Counted from the stretch's first letter, positions 8,643-17,975 are shown. The stretch: 64,000 bases of DNA from Pararhizobium polonicum (GCF_001687365.1 NZ_LGLV01000005.1:496001-560000); one strand, 5' to 3'. Numbers and translations are program-made. The notes: generated from the sequence alone by a model not told the origin.

Positions 8643-11096
8643 ATGATCAGACTGATTGGATATTTCTTCGGCATTGGCGCATTTCTGGTGCTCGGCGTTG
8701 CCGCGGCCGCGGCCATCTACCTCGGCCACGTGACCAAGGATTTGCCAGACTATGAGGTTCTCAACAGCTATGCGCCGCCGGTAACGACGCGCGTGCATGC
8801 CGGCAACGGCGCGCTGATGGCCGAATATGCGCGCGAGCGCCGCCTCTATCTGCCGATCCAGGCCATTCCGGATCGCGTCAAGGCCGCCTTCATCTCCGCC
8901 GAAGACAAGAACTTCTATCAGCATCCCGGCGTCGATATCACCGGCCTTGGCCGCGCCATCTTCGTCAACCTGCAGAATTTCGGCTCCGGCCGCCGCCCGG
9001 TCGGCGCCTCGACGATCACGCAGCAGGTTGCCAAGAACTTCCTGCTTTCCGCCGACCAGACGATCGACCGCAAGGTCAAGGAAGCGATCCTTTCGTTCCG
9101 CATCGAGCAGGCCTACAGCAAGGACCGGATTCTCGAACTCTATCTCAACGAGATTTTCTTCGGCCTGAACTCCTATGGCATCGCAGGCGCAGCACTCACC
9201 TATTTCGACAAGTCCGTGACGGAACTGACGATCGCAGAGACGGCCTATCTGGCCGCGCTGCCGAAGGGACCGTCGAACTATCATCCCTTCCGCCGCGAAA
9301 AGGCCGCGCTTGAGCGCCGCAACTGGGTCATCGACCGGATGGTCGAGAATGGCTATGTCACCAAGAGTGACGGCGAGGATGCCAAGAAGCAGCCGCTCGG
9401 CGTCAGCGTCCGCCGCGGCGGCTCGCATCTGTTCGCGTCGGATTATTTCGCCGAAGAGGTTCGCCGCCAGATCATCCAGCGCTATGGCGACAACGCCCTT
9501 TACGAGGGTGGCCTGTCCGTTCGCACGTCGCTCGACCCCAAGCTGCAGGTGGATGCGCGCCGGGCACTCCAGAATGCACTGGTCTCCTATGATGAACGCC
9601 GTGGTTTCCATGGTGCCCTCAAGACGATCGAAATCGGCGGCGACTGGGGCGAGCCGCTCGGCAAGCTCGAGGCGCTCTCCGACGTTCCCGAATGGAAGCT
9701 CGCGGTCGTACTCTCGGTCAACGACAGCGGTGCCGACATCGGCATCCAGCCGGACAAGGATGGCGCCGGCAAGGTTGGCCCCGATCGCCTGACCGGACAT
9801 ATCTCCGCAAAGAACATGCAATGGGCCTATCGCTCGTCGGCCGCAGACCGCAAGTCGGCGAAGTCGCCGGAAGGCGTCGTCGGTCCCGGCGATGTCATTT
9901 ATGTCGAGGCGACCGCGCAGTCCGGCGAATATCGCCTGCGCCAGCCGCCGAAAGTGCAGGGCGGCCTGGTCGCCATGGATCCGCAGACCGGCCGCGTGCT
10001 GGCCATGGCTGGCGGCTTCTCCTACAGCCAGTCCGAGTTCAACCGCGCGACGCAGGCGATGCGCCAACCGGGATCGTCCTTCAAGCCATTCGTCTATGCG
10101 GCAGCGCTCGACAACGGCTATACGCCCGCATCCGTCATTCTCGACGCACCCTTCGAGCTTGTCACCGGCGGCCAGGTCTGGCGTCCGGAAAACTATGGCG
10201 GCGGTACGGCCGGTCCATCGACCCTGCGCCTCGGCATCGAAAAATCGCGCAATCTGATGACCGTGCGGCTTGCCAACGACATGGGCATGAACCTCGTTGC
10301 CGAATATGCCGAACGCTTCGGCATCTACGACAAGATGCTGCCGGTGCTGGCCATGTCTCTCGGCTCGGGCGAAACGACGGTTCTGCGCATGGTGTCTGCC
10401 TATGCCGTGCTTGCCAACGGCGGCAAGCAGATCAAGCCGTCGATGATCGACCGGATCCAGGACCGCTACGGCAAGACGATCTTCCGTCACGAGGAGCGGA
10501 CCTGCGACAATTGCAATGCCGCCGATTGGGAAGATCAGGAGGAGCCGGTTCTCACCGACAACCGCGAGCAGGTCCTCGATCCGATGACCGCCTACCAGAT
10601 CACCTCGATGATGGAAGGTGTCATCCAGCGCGGTACGGCTGCCGGCAAGGTCAAGCTGGACCGTCCGGTTGCCGGCAAGACCGGCACGACCAACGATGAG
10701 AAGGACGCCTGGTTCGTCGGTTATACGCCGGACATGGTGGCCGGCCTTTATCTCGGTTTCGACAGCCCGGCGCCGATGGGGCGCGGTGCGACCGGCGGCG
10801 GTCTCGCGGCTCCCGTGTTCAACGACTTCATGCAGGCGGCGATGCAGGGCACACGCCCGGTCAAGTTCGTCGTACCGGAAGGCATGAGCCTGATCCCCGT
10901 CAACCGCCGGACCGGCATGGCGGCAGCCGACGGCGACCCGGACACGATCATCGAAGCCTTCAAACCGGGAACCGGCCCGGCCGATACCTTCTCGGTCATC
11001 GGCGGCGCCGACCAGTATATCCCGCCGGAAGACATCCTGAAGGCTTCGCCGCAGGCAAACGACGCGATCAACCGCGGTTCGAGCGGGTTGTTTTAA
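8643..11096 (+). CDS. mrcA: Penicillin-binding protein 1A (bifunctional transglycosylase/transpeptidase)
   Basis: 817 aa from the ATG that directly precedes the membrane anchor (LIGYFFGIGAFLVLGVAAAAAIYLG, residues about 4-28). The GT51 glycosyltransferase domain follows with EDKNFYQHPGVD (catalytic Glu), GASTITQQVAKNFLL and ILELYLNEIFFG. An OB-like linker occupies about 300-430. The transpeptidase domain has the nucleophile in GSSFKPF (SxxK), SRN in IEKSRNLM and KTGTTND (KTG). It polymerises and cross-links peptidoglycan at the inner membrane, working with amidases such as AmiC upstream. Length and motifs are normal for class A PBPs of this group. Confidence 0.96.
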   Translation: MIRLIGYFFGIGAFLVLGVAAAAAIYLGHVTKDLPDYEVLNSYAPPVTTRVHAGNGALMAEYARERRLYLPIQAIPDRVKAAFISAEDKNFYQHPGVDITGLGRAIFVNLQNFGSGRRPVGASTITQQVAKNFLLSADQTIDRKVKEAILSFRIEQAYSKDRILELYLNEIFFGLNSYGIAGAALTYFDKSVTELTIAETAYLAALPKGPSNYHPFRREKAALERRNWVIDRMVENGYVTKSDGEDAKKQPLGVSVRRGGSHLFASDYFAEEVRRQIIQRYGDNALYEGGLSVRTSLDPKLQVDARRALQNALVSYDERRGFHGALKTIEIGGDWGEPLGKLEALSDVPEWKLAVVLSVNDSGADIGIQPDKDGAGKVGPDRLTGHISAKNMQWAYRSSAADRKSAKSPEGVVGPGDVIYVEATAQSGEYRLRQPPKVQGGLVAMDPQTGRVLAMAGGFSYSQSEFNRATQAMRQPGSSFKPFVYAAALDNGYTPASVILDAPFELVTGGQVWRPENYGGGTAGPSTLRLGIEKSRNLMTVRLANDMGMNLVAEYAERFGIYDKMLPVLAMSLGSGETTVLRMVSAYAVLANGGKQIKPSMIDRIQDRYGKTIFRHEERTCDNCNAADWEDQEEPVLTDNREQVLDPMTAYQITSMMEGVIQRGTAAGKVKLDRPVAGKTGTTNDEKDAWFVGYTPDMVAGLYLGFDSPAPMGRGATGGGLAAPVFNDFMQAAMQGTRPVKFVVPEGMSLIPVNRRTGMAAADGDPDTIIEAFKPGTGPADTFSVIGGADQYIPPEDILKASPQANDAINRGSSGLF

Positions 11097-11132
11097 TCGA
11101 GAGCAGCGGAACCTTTCATCCATCGCCTTTCC

Positions 11133-11169
11133 CGACGCCTGCCGGTCTTTACATAACCGGCGGGCGTCG
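11133..11169 (+). terminator. Hairpin after mrcA, likely terminator
   Basis: A 14-bp stem (CGACGCCTGCCGGT / ACCGGCGGGCGTCG, one G-U pair) with a 9-nt loop, followed by TTATT. The U-tract is short, so read-through into prfB is possible. Confidence 0.6.
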
Positions 11170-11210
11170 TTATTCACGGCGCACATTCCATCCGAGCAAG
11201 AAGCAGGACA

Positions 11211-12342
11211 ATGCGGACTGAAATCGAGAATATTGTCGACGAAATCAAGCAGGCCATAAGCCTGCTGAGGAGGCATCTTTGACTGGGATCAGGCGGTAAG
11301 ACGACTGGACTGGTTGAACAACAAGTCAGAGGATCCGACCCTCTGGAACGATGCGGCCGAAGCACAGAAGCTGATGCGCGAGCGCCAGCATCTCGACGAC
11401 GGCATCAACAGCGTGCGGGCTTTCGAGCAGCAGATGCAGGACGCCATCGATCTCATCGAGTTGGGTGAGGAAGAGGGCGATGCCGATATCGTCAAGGAAG
11501 CCGAAGACGCGTTGCGCGTGCTGCGAACCGAAGCGGCCCGCCGCCAGGTGGAAGCCATGCTGTCGGGCGAAGCCGACGGCAACGACACCTATCTGGAAGT
11601 CCATTCCGGTGCCGGCGGCACCGAGAGCCAGGACTGGGCGAACATCCTTCTGCGCATGTATACCCGCTGGGCCGAACGCCAGGGCTACAAGGTCGAGCTC
11701 ATGGAAGTCCATGACGGCGAAGAAGCGGGCATCAAGTCCGCGACGCTGCTGGTCAAGGGGCACAATGCCTATGGCTGGCTGAAGACCGAATCGGGCGTCC
11801 ATCGCCTGGTGCGGATTTCGCCGTTCGACAGCAATGCCCGCCGTCATACCTCGTTCTCGTCCATCTGGGTCTATCCGGTGATCGACGATTCGATCCAGAT
11901 CGACATCAACGAGAGCGATTGCCGCATCGACACCTACCGCTCGTCCGGCGCTGGCGGCCAGCACGTCAACACGACCGATTCGGCCGTGCGTATCACGCAC
12001 ATGCCGTCCGGCATCGTCGTGCAGTGCCAGCAGGAGCGCTCGCAGCACAAGAACAAGGCCAAGGCCTGGGACATGCTGCGCGCCCGTCTCTACGAGGCGG
12101 AACTGAAGAAGCGGGAAGAGGCAGCCAATGCCGAAGCCGCGTCCAAGAGCGATATCGGCTGGGGACACCAGATCCGTTCCTACGTGCTGCAGCCCTACCA
12201 GCTGGTCAAGGACCTGCGCACCGGGGTGGCGAGCACCGCTCCGGACGATGTGCTTGACGGTGATCTCAACGAGTTCATGGAAGCGGCACTCGCCCACCGC
12301 GTCAATGGCGGCGCCGATGCCGTGGTCGACGATCTGGCCTGA
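11211..12342 (+). CDS. prfB: Peptide chain release factor 2, with programmed +1 frameshift
   Basis: Encoded as 11211-11279 joined to 11281-12342 (376 aa). The first 23 codons end in CTT followed by in-frame TGA; ribosomes slip +1 so that GAC is read and the main frame follows. An internal Shine-Dalgarno-like AGGAGG lies 3 nt before CTT, as in the classic RF2 autoregulatory site. RF2 recognises UGA and UAA, so low RF2 promotes slippage and its own synthesis. The main part contains the catalytic GGQ in [17 protein letters not shown] and the SPF recognition tripeptide in RISPFDSN. Taking only the uninterrupted frame would lose the N-terminus. The gene is followed by a strong terminator. Confidence 0.95.
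11271..11283 (+). promoter_or_regulatory. RF2 programmed frameshift site
   Basis: AGG CAT CTT TGA C: an SD-like AGGAGG stimulator (11268-11273), the slippery CTT (11277-11279), the in-frame TGA (11280-11282) and the +1 codon GAC. This is the element by which RF2 levels autoregulate translation. Confidence 0.93.
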
Positions 12343-12370
12343 GACCGGGGCTGACATTCTCTAATGCGAC

Positions 12371-12403
12371 AAAGCCGGGTGACATCGATCGCCCGGCTTT
12401 TTG
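12371..12403. terminator. prfB intrinsic terminator
   Basis: Stem AAAGCCGGG / CCCGGCTTT with a 13-14 nt loop followed by TTTTTG on the plus strand. It may also act for the convergent minus-strand gene ending at 12427. Confidence 0.85.
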
Positions 12404-12426
12404 TTTGGGTGCTTGGGTGCTGCCGG

Positions 12427-13050
12427 TCAGTTCGTTGCGCGCTCGACCTGGATATCGCCGACATCGTCGATCAGCACGGTCCAGGTCTCCGGCTCCGGCG
12501 CGGCCGGATCCGTCTTCAGATAGACCGTCGCAAACAGCCCCGGCTGACTGGAAACACCATCGGATGTTTCAGGCCGGATGTCGGTGACATAGGCCTTCAT
12601 CGCGGAAAATTCCTCCAGTTCCGCCGAGGAGATCACTTTCGGGCCTGCCGCCTCAAGGGCGACCTGCTGCAGAAAAATATGCGCGTTGCCCTCGGGCTGA
12701 CGCACGGCGACGAGCTTGTAGTAGCCGCGCTGTGCCGGTGAATTCTGTGCCGACGGAGTGTCGGCCGTCTTGCCGCCGCTCGGATCGAGCACGTTCGGCG
12801 GATCGCCGCTTTCTTCCCAATAGCCGGTGCTGGTCACGAAAATGATATTATCTGGCATGAGTACAGTGTCGTCCGCGCGGGCCGGAGATGCGGTGGTAAG
12901 CATCAAGACCAGCCAGCCGGCAGCCAGGGAGCGGGCAGCTCGATGGGAGATAGAAAGGGCTGCGGGCCGGCCTGGAGCGGCGGCCGTTCGCGAGGCCATC
13001 CGGTGGTCAGGCGACGTGCCGGCCGTACTGTAACGTCGAATGTGGGGCAT
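12427..13050 (-). CDS. Exported protein of unknown function
   Basis: 207 aa from the ATG at 13050, supported by AAGGC about 9 nt upstream. A long basic n-region precedes a hydrophobic core and signal cleavage site (LAAGWLVLMLTTASPARA, then DDTV) near residue 60; an internal Met at codon 18 would shorten the n-region. The mature domain of about 147 aa has no cysteine. It contains FVTSTGYWEES, YKLVAVRQPEGNAHIFLQQ and a C-terminal beta-rich stretch ending TVLIDDVGDIQVERA. I do not recognise the family. It converges on prfB and lies downstream of nadK on the same strand, separated by a 16-bp inverted repeat. Confidence 0.7.
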   Translation of the reverse strand: MPHIRRYSTAGTSPDHRMASRTAAAPGRPAALSISHRAARSLAAGWLVLMLTTASPARADDTVLMPDNIIFVTSTGYWEESGDPPNVLDPSGGKTADTPSAQNSPAQRGYYKLVAVRQPEGNAHIFLQQVALEAAGPKVISSAELEEFSAMKAYVTDIRPETSDGVSSQPGLFATVYLKTDPAAPEPETWTVLIDDVGDIQVERATN

Positions 13051-13084
13051 CGTCTCTGCCTTGGTGAGATCACTGGGAAGCCGG

Positions 13085-13123
13085 ATCTTGTGCTGCCCGC
13101 ATTCCTCGCGGGCAGCACAAGAT
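13085..13123. repeat. Perfect 16-bp inverted repeat
   Basis: Arms 13085-13100 and 13108-13123 (ATCTTGTGCTGCCCGC and its exact complement) enclose a 7-nt loop. It lies between nadK (upstream, minus strand) and the exported-protein gene. There is no U-tract on either strand, so it is not a textbook terminator; it may be an RNA-stabilising hairpin or a dispersed palindromic repeat. Confidence 0.85.
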
Positions 13124-13204
13124 AGCGGATTTCGGTACGATTTTCGGCCGAAATCGATTCCAGTTCAAGGGAATGCGGAAAAGAGCGGCGGGGAGCGGGC
13201 GTGT

Positions 13205-13978
13205 CTAGTTGGAGAATTGCTCCGCCAGAATGCGGTCCGACCAGGAATAGTCGGGATCGGAAAGGATATGCGCCGTGATGTTTTCCGATTCGGCAATGCG
13301 GACCTTGGCCACTGATTTGACCTCGACATGATCAGCCACCGCATTGACCGGGCGCTTGTCGGATTCGAGAATGTCGATATCGACGGTGACCTTGTTGGGC
13401 AGCAGCGCACCGCGCCAGCGGCGCGGCCGGAACGGGCTGACGGGCGTCAGGGCCAGGAGCGGCGCCTCGAGCGGCAGGATGGGCCCGTGGGCAGAGAGAT
13501 TGTAGGCTGTCGAGCCGGCCGGCGTGGAGAGCAGCACGCCGTCGCAGATCAATTCCTCAAGCCGAACCCGGCCATCGACGACGACCCGGAGCTTGGCCGC
13601 CTGGTAGGACTGGCGAAACAGATAGACCTCATTGATGGCAAGCGCCCGGAAGTGGTTGCCGTCCGTATCGACGGTCTGCATCTCAAGCGGCCGGAACGTA
13701 TTCTCGACGGCCGCCGCCAGCCGCTCGCGCAGATTCTCGACGCTGTAGCGGTTCATCAGGAAACCGATCGAGCCGCGATTCATGCCATAGACCAGCTTGC
13801 CGGAATTCATCGTCCGGTGCAGCGTCTGCAGCATGAAGCCGTCGCCGCCAAGTGCGACGATCACATCCGCTTCGTCAGGATCTTCCTGGCCGTAGAGCGC
13901 GATCAGTTCGTCCGCAGCCTTCTGGGCTTCGTCCGTGGCGGACGCGGCGAAAGCGATGGTTTTGAACGTGCGAGCCAT
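13205..13978 (-). CDS. nadK: NAD kinase
   Basis: 257 aa. It phosphorylates NAD to NADP. The GGDG nucleotide-binding motif is in VALGGDGFMLQTLH (about residue 43). The second signature YGMNRGSIGFLMN (about 64), the NE motif in ALAINEVYLFR and the glycine-rich STPAGSTAYNLSAHGPIL (about 150) follow in the normal order. It is the short alphaproteobacterial form without the long N-terminal extension of eukaryotic enzymes. It stands alone on the minus strand with about 210 nt of upstream non-coding DNA. Confidence 0.96.
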   Translation of the reverse strand: MARTFKTIAFAASATDEAQKAADELIALYGQEDPDEADVIVALGGDGFMLQTLHRTMNSGKLVYGMNRGSIGFLMNRYSVENLRERLAAAVENTFRPLEMQTVDTDGNHFRALAINEVYLFRQSYQAAKLRVVVDGRVRLEELICDGVLLSTPAGSTAYNLSAHGPILPLEAPLLALTPVSPFRPRRWRGALLPNKVTVDIDILESDKRPVNAVADHVEVKSVAKVRIAESENITAHILSDPDYSWSDRILAEQFSN

Positions 13979-14189
13979 GAAATGCCTGTCTGTTTATGGG
14001 CTGGGCCACCCCACACGGGAAGACCCGGACTATGGTCCGTCAGGACGTCCGACAGAAGGCGTCGCGGCTGACAATACAGATATTATCATGCACAAAAGAT
14101 CCCGGTGCGAAAGGGAAGATTGCGGCCCGAAGCGCCCCCCAATACGGAGCATGGCTTTGGAAGAGCCACGGCACAGCCCCGCGAAACGG

Positions 14190-15035
14190 TCATTCCCGCC
14201 AATGGTCGGCCACCCATGGAGTTGGGAGAATATATTGACGAAGGTAGCGCAGCGGTGCTTTTCCCTTCCGCCGGGCGGGGTCGAAGACCCCGCGGATGTG
14301 CTCGAGCGGTGTCGCGACACGCCCCTTCAAGCCGAATTGCCCGTCGATCGCGTGCTGCGGAAAAAAATTGCGCGGGAACAGGATGACCCGCGCGTCGGAC
14401 GGAAGACGCGGCGGCAGAAAATAATTCAACGGAATCGGCCAGCGGCAATCCTGTTTGAAATGCAGGACCCAGCGGCGCGGGAAAAACGTCACCCCGCCGG
14501 GGGCGTTGCGGGTCACGAAGCGCTGTTCGAACTGATACTTGTCGGCAACAGCCTGTGGATCGGCCCGGAATTTCTCCAGCAGGGGAACGAGCTTGCCAAC
14601 CGGAAACCGGAACAGCGAGGTCTGGCCGAGCCGCTCGAAGGGGGTGGTCTGGTTCCGCGCGATCATCACGTCGTCCGGCCCCCCCGCTTCGAAGAAAGCG
14701 TCAAGGGAGCCCACGATCACCAGATCGAGGTCCAGGAACAGGACCGGGCCGGTAAGGCTGCCCAATGTCGGCCCCCACAGCCGCGCCTTGGGCCAGATGC
14801 CCTTGGTATTGACCGGCATCTTTTCCACATCCAGCGGCGGCAAGTCCTCCAGAAGGATTTCCGGGCGCAGACCATCGCGGTTGTCGGTAAAGCAGGTGAA
14901 GGTGAAGGGCGGCGTGATGTTGCGCGCCACCATCGCATAGAGCCGATTGATAAACGGGGCTCCGTATTTTGTCCCCCAACTGATGCAGATTACCTGTTTA
15001 ACACCGCCGCTCGCAGCCAGAACGCCTGCCGACAT
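14190..15035 (-). CDS. Putative glycosyltransferase
   Basis: 281 aa, soluble, no signal peptide or membrane segment. The N-terminal half resembles a GT-A fold nucleotide-sugar transferase: VICISWGTKYGAPFINRLYAMV opening, FTCFTDNRDGL, and the DxD-like metal site in VLFLDLDLVIVGSLD (Asp 102 and Asp 104). Later landmarks are GGVTFFPRRWVLHFKQDC and the C-terminal WVADHWRE. This pattern fits GT8/capsular-type glycosyltransferases, but donor and acceptor cannot be inferred. No other cell-envelope sugar gene is adjacent, so the context gives no pathway. The start is the first in-frame ATG. Confidence 0.72.
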   Translation of the reverse strand: MSAGVLAASGGVKQVICISWGTKYGAPFINRLYAMVARNITPPFTFTCFTDNRDGLRPEILLEDLPPLDVEKMPVNTKGIWPKARLWGPTLGSLTGPVLFLDLDLVIVGSLDAFFEAGGPDDVMIARNQTTPFERLGQTSLFRFPVGKLVPLLEKFRADPQAVADKYQFEQRFVTRNAPGGVTFFPRRWVLHFKQDCRWPIPLNYFLPPRLPSDARVILFPRNFFPQHAIDGQFGLKGRVATPLEHIRGVFDPARRKGKAPLRYLRQYILPTPWVADHWRE

Positions 15036-15236
15036 CGTTTGTCATTCCCCGTTTCGCACCGATCGGCGGTATCGAGCCTCCCGGCATTCAATTCCGCTCA
15101 TATGGCATAGCAACTGGATATACGAATAGCCATGCCAATTCGGAAGGCCTGACGCGCTTCGCGCCAACGCACGGCATCAATTATCCACGAAGTTTCGCAT
15201 ATGCCGAAATACAGGAAGGGATTGAACAAGGAAAAA

Positions 15237-15312
<76 letters not shown>

Positions 15313-15327
15313 AGCACTTGCGGCAGG

Positions 15328-15355
15328 GAGTTAGCATATTCTCATCCTGTGTAAA
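15328..15355 (-). promoter_or_regulatory. Probable sigma-70 promoter of tRNA-Thr
   Basis: On the minus strand TTTACA (-35, 15350-15355) and TAACTC (-10, 15328-15333) are separated by 16 nt, placing transcription start about 8-10 nt before the tRNA. The -10 box is a weak match. Confidence 0.45.
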
Positions 15356-15459
15356 GTGAAAATGCAGTTTTTGATATGCTTTTCCCGCCTTTCTGCAGGG
15401 GATGATGACGCAGGTTTTGCAGGCTGCCGGATTTGAAGGGGACGTCACACGGGCAGTTT

Positions 15460-16173
15460 TCAATGGGCTTTCACCGGCTGGGGCGTTGACCGGTGGGCGA
15501 GCCGTCGCTGGAAGCGCGGTGGAATGAAGAAGGCGAGCAGTGTGAGCATGGCCGAGAGGGCGCAGATCAGCCAGAGCACATCACTCCCCATCGCCCGCTC
15601 GAGAAAGGCGCCACAGACGCCGCCGGTCGCCATTCCGATCCACGGAACGATTTGAAGGCCCCACGCCGACCGCGGCGTGCCGACGATCCAGCTGCCGATC
15701 CCCTTGCCGAAGCGGGAAAGGGCGCCCGTCACATAGGTCAGTCCGATCGGCAATCCGTCGATATGGTCGACGGCGGCATTGACGAGCCCCATGGCAAGCA
15801 CGATCCCGTAGAATTGAAGCGTCGCGAAATCCGGGCCGCTGATCGCAGCGGAAAACACCAGGATAAGGGTTACCGTGATGAGGACGCGGAAAGCGCGCCG
15901 GGCGGCATTGTGGGCAATGATGGTGCCGAGCGCGTTGCCGGCGACGAACATCAAAAGCGCACCCAGCAGGATGATCGCGTAGGCCGGTTTCCCATCGCTC
16001 AGCGCGACGGCGGCGCGGGTGGTGTTGCCGCTCATGAAGGAGACGAAGCTGCCCGCAATCAGCAGGCCGGCGGCATCGGTCATGCCAGCAAGAAACGAGA
16101 TTGCGGCGACAAGAACGATACCGATGGTGGTTCGCCGCCTGCGAATGATGTACCGCCGCCGTTGCCGCGTCAT
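15460..16173 (-). CDS. DUF1275 family membrane protein (YoaK-like)
   Basis: 237 aa with about six transmembrane segments. A basic N-terminus (RQRRRYIIRRRRTT) precedes the family signature SFLAGMTDAAGLL...SFMSGNT around residues 22-50. DUF1275 proteins are inner-membrane proteins of unknown substrate. The ATG at 16173 has AAGGA six nucleotides upstream. The neighbouring lysR is on the same strand 82 nt upstream, so co-transcription is possible but not shown. Confidence 0.85.
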   Translation of the reverse strand: MTRQRRRYIIRRRRTTIGIVLVAAISFLAGMTDAAGLLIAGSFVSFMSGNTTRAAVALSDGKPAYAIILLGALLMFVAGNALGTIIAHNAARRAFRVLITVTLILVFSAAISGPDFATLQFYGIVLAMGLVNAAVDHIDGLPIGLTYVTGALSRFGKGIGSWIVGTPRSAWGLQIVPWIGMATGGVCGAFLERAMGSDVLWLICALSAMLTLLAFFIPPRFQRRLAHRSTPQPVKAH

Positions 16174-16255
16174 AATTGTCCTTTCCGCCTGCCGGCCCTG
16201 ATTCGGTCGTTTGAAACGCCCGTCATCATAGCCCCGCCAGCCGGAGAGGTGCCGT

Positions 16256-17200
16256 TTATTCCGCCGCTTCCAGCATCGCCGCCGGTGGGTCTATTTCCGT
16301 GCAGCGCGACATTGCCCCGGGCAGATTGTCGGCGAGGAAATCGATCAGCGCGCGAACCGAGGGCAGCATGCCGTGGCGTGACGTAAAGACCAGATGGGCG
16401 ATGGTGGCGTCCGAGGACCATTCGGGCAGCACCGGCATCAGGACGCCGGTGCGAAATCCCCGGCCGCAGATATGATCCGGCAGCAGTGCAATTCCCACCC
16501 CTTCGATTGCCGCACGCTCGAGGATGCCGAAATCGCCGCAGCCGATGATCGGCTGGTGGGGAATGTCCCGCTTCGTTCCGTCAACATGGTTCAGCTGCCA
16601 GGTATCGGAGAGATGCTGCTCGTTCATCGATAGCGTCGGCATTTTGTCGAGCGTATCGATCGTCACATTGCCGATCCGCGCCATCAGCGCCGGGCTGGCG
16701 GCGAGAAACTGGCGGGCTTCGCCCAGCTTGCGCACGATCAGATTGTTGTCGGAATCCAGATGATGACGTGCCCGAAGTGCGATATCGATGCGTTCCTCGA
16801 CCAGATCGATCCGGCGGTTGGTGGTGGTGATCAGCAGCCTGACCTCCGGATAACGCCGGTGAAAGGCGGGCAGGATCGCGCCGACCATGGGGGTAAAGCC
16901 GATCGGGCAGGCGAGGCGGACGATGCCGGAGGGCTCGCTCTTGGCCGCGGCGACCACTGCTTCGGCAGCGTCGACGCCTGCAAGGATCGTTTCGCAACGC
17001 TCATAGAAAGCCTGGCCGATCTCGGTGACGCGCAGTTTGCGGGTCGAGCGCTCCAGCAGGCGGACGTCCAATTGCTGTTCGAGCCGCGCGACATGCTTGC
17101 TGAGTTTGGATTTCGGAATGTTGAGAGCGCGCGCAGCCGCGGAAAATCCCTTGTGCTTCACGACGGCTGCAAACAGCGCGATATCGTTCAGGTCCTGCAT
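16256..17200 (-). CDS. LysR family transcriptional regulator
   Basis: 314 aa. The winged helix-turn-helix occupies residues 1-60 (FAAVVKHKGFSAAARAL, then SKLSKHVARLEQQLDVRLLERSTRKL). The periplasmic-binding-like effector domain spans about 88-295. It is divergent from azoR, the usual arrangement for a LysR that controls its neighbour. The 148-nt spacer holds a perfect TGTTTC-N6-GAAACA palindrome that could be its operator. By analogy with other LysR-azoR pairs it may respond to quinone, azo or oxidative stress, but no effector can be deduced. Ribosome-binding site GAAGGTG is well placed. Confidence 0.9.
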   Translation of the reverse strand: MQDLNDIALFAAVVKHKGFSAAARALNIPKSKLSKHVARLEQQLDVRLLERSTRKLRVTEIGQAFYERCETILAGVDAAEAVVAAAKSEPSGIVRLACPIGFTPMVGAILPAFHRRYPEVRLLITTTNRRIDLVEERIDIALRARHHLDSDNNLIVRKLGEARQFLAASPALMARIGNVTIDTLDKMPTLSMNEQHLSDTWQLNHVDGTKRDIPHQPIIGCGDFGILERAAIEGVGIALLPDHICGRGFRTGVLMPVLPEWSSDATIAHLVFTSRHGMLPSVRALIDFLADNLPGAMSRCTEIDPPAAMLEAAE

Positions 17201-17237
17201 GTTACACCTTCGTTTCGTTCAAGGCCGATCGCTCCAT

Positions 17238-17255
17238 TGTTTCTATCAGGAAACA
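17238..17255. promoter_or_regulatory. Candidate LysR operator between lysR and azoR
   Basis: Perfect inverted repeat TGTTTC-TATCAG-GAAACA in the divergent spacer, 38 nt from the lysR start and 94 nt from azoR. It contains the T-N11-A type symmetry expected of LysR sites. Inferred from position only. Confidence 0.5.
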
Positions 17256-17348
17256 TGCTGTCGAAAAAGGGCTGGCTTATCGGCTGATTGTTTTAAATTC
17301 ATATGTGATGCACCCCAAGACCACGCAACCCCATTCGAAGGTGCCATC

Positions 17349-17975
17349 ATGAACATTCTCCAAATCGACTCCGGTATTCTCGGAGATCATTCCGTCTCCC
17401 GCCGCCTGACGGCATCGATCGTCGCGCGGATCAAGGCCGAGCGCCCGGATGACAGCGTCACCTACCGCGATCTCGCCGCCCAGCCGCTGGCGCATCTGAA
17501 CGGCTCGCATCTGATGGCGGCATCCGCCAATCCGGAAGGTCTGGATGCGGCGCTGGTTTCCGAACTCGATGCCGGCCGCGCCTCGCTCGCTGAATTCCTG
17601 GCGGCTGATGTCATCGTCGTCGGCGCACCGATGTACAATTTCGCCATTCCGAGCCAGCTGAAGACCTGGATCGACCGCATTCTCGTTGCCGGCACCACCT
17701 TCCGCTATACCGAGTCCGGCGTCGAAGGCCTGGCCAAGGGCAAGAAGGTCATCGTCGCTTCGACCCGAGGCGGTCATTATTCCGGCACGTCCCCGATCAG
17801 CGCCATGGACCATCAGGAAACTTACCTGAGCACGGTGTTCGGCTTCATCGGCATCACCAATGTCGAGTTCGTTCGCGCCGAAGGTCTGTCCATCAGCCCG
17901 GATTCGAAGGAAGCGGCGATCACCGTTGCCGAAAAGGCCATTGCCGACCGCGGTCATTTCGATATCGCCGCCTGA
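17349..17975 (+). CDS. azoR: FMN-dependent NADH-azoreductase
   Basis: 208 aa flavodoxin-like fold. Motifs: MNILQIDSGILGDHSVSRRLT (phosphate-binding loop of FMN), VVGAPMYNFAIPSQLKTWID (FMN isoalloxazine contact) and STRGGHYSG. It reduces azo compounds and quinones by two-electron transfer using NAD(P)H and protects against thiol or quinone stress. Start at the ATG with GAAGGTG eight nucleotides upstream. It is divergently transcribed from the LysR gene and has its own intrinsic terminator. Normal length for the family. Confidence 0.94.
   Translation: MNILQIDSGILGDHSVSRRLTASIVARIKAERPDDSVTYRDLAAQPLAHLNGSHLMAASANPEGLDAALVSELDAGRASLAEFLAADVIVVGAPMYNFAIPSQLKTWIDRILVAGTTFRYTESGVEGLAKGKKVIVASTRGGHYSGTSPISAMDHQETYLSTVFGFIGITNVEFVRAEGLSISPDSKEAAITVAEKAIADRGHFDIAA

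Noticed and set aside
8529-11276. 915-aa open frame on the minus strand opposite mrcA
   Set aside because: The PBP1A motifs are all on the plus strand; the antisense frame lacks any family signature.
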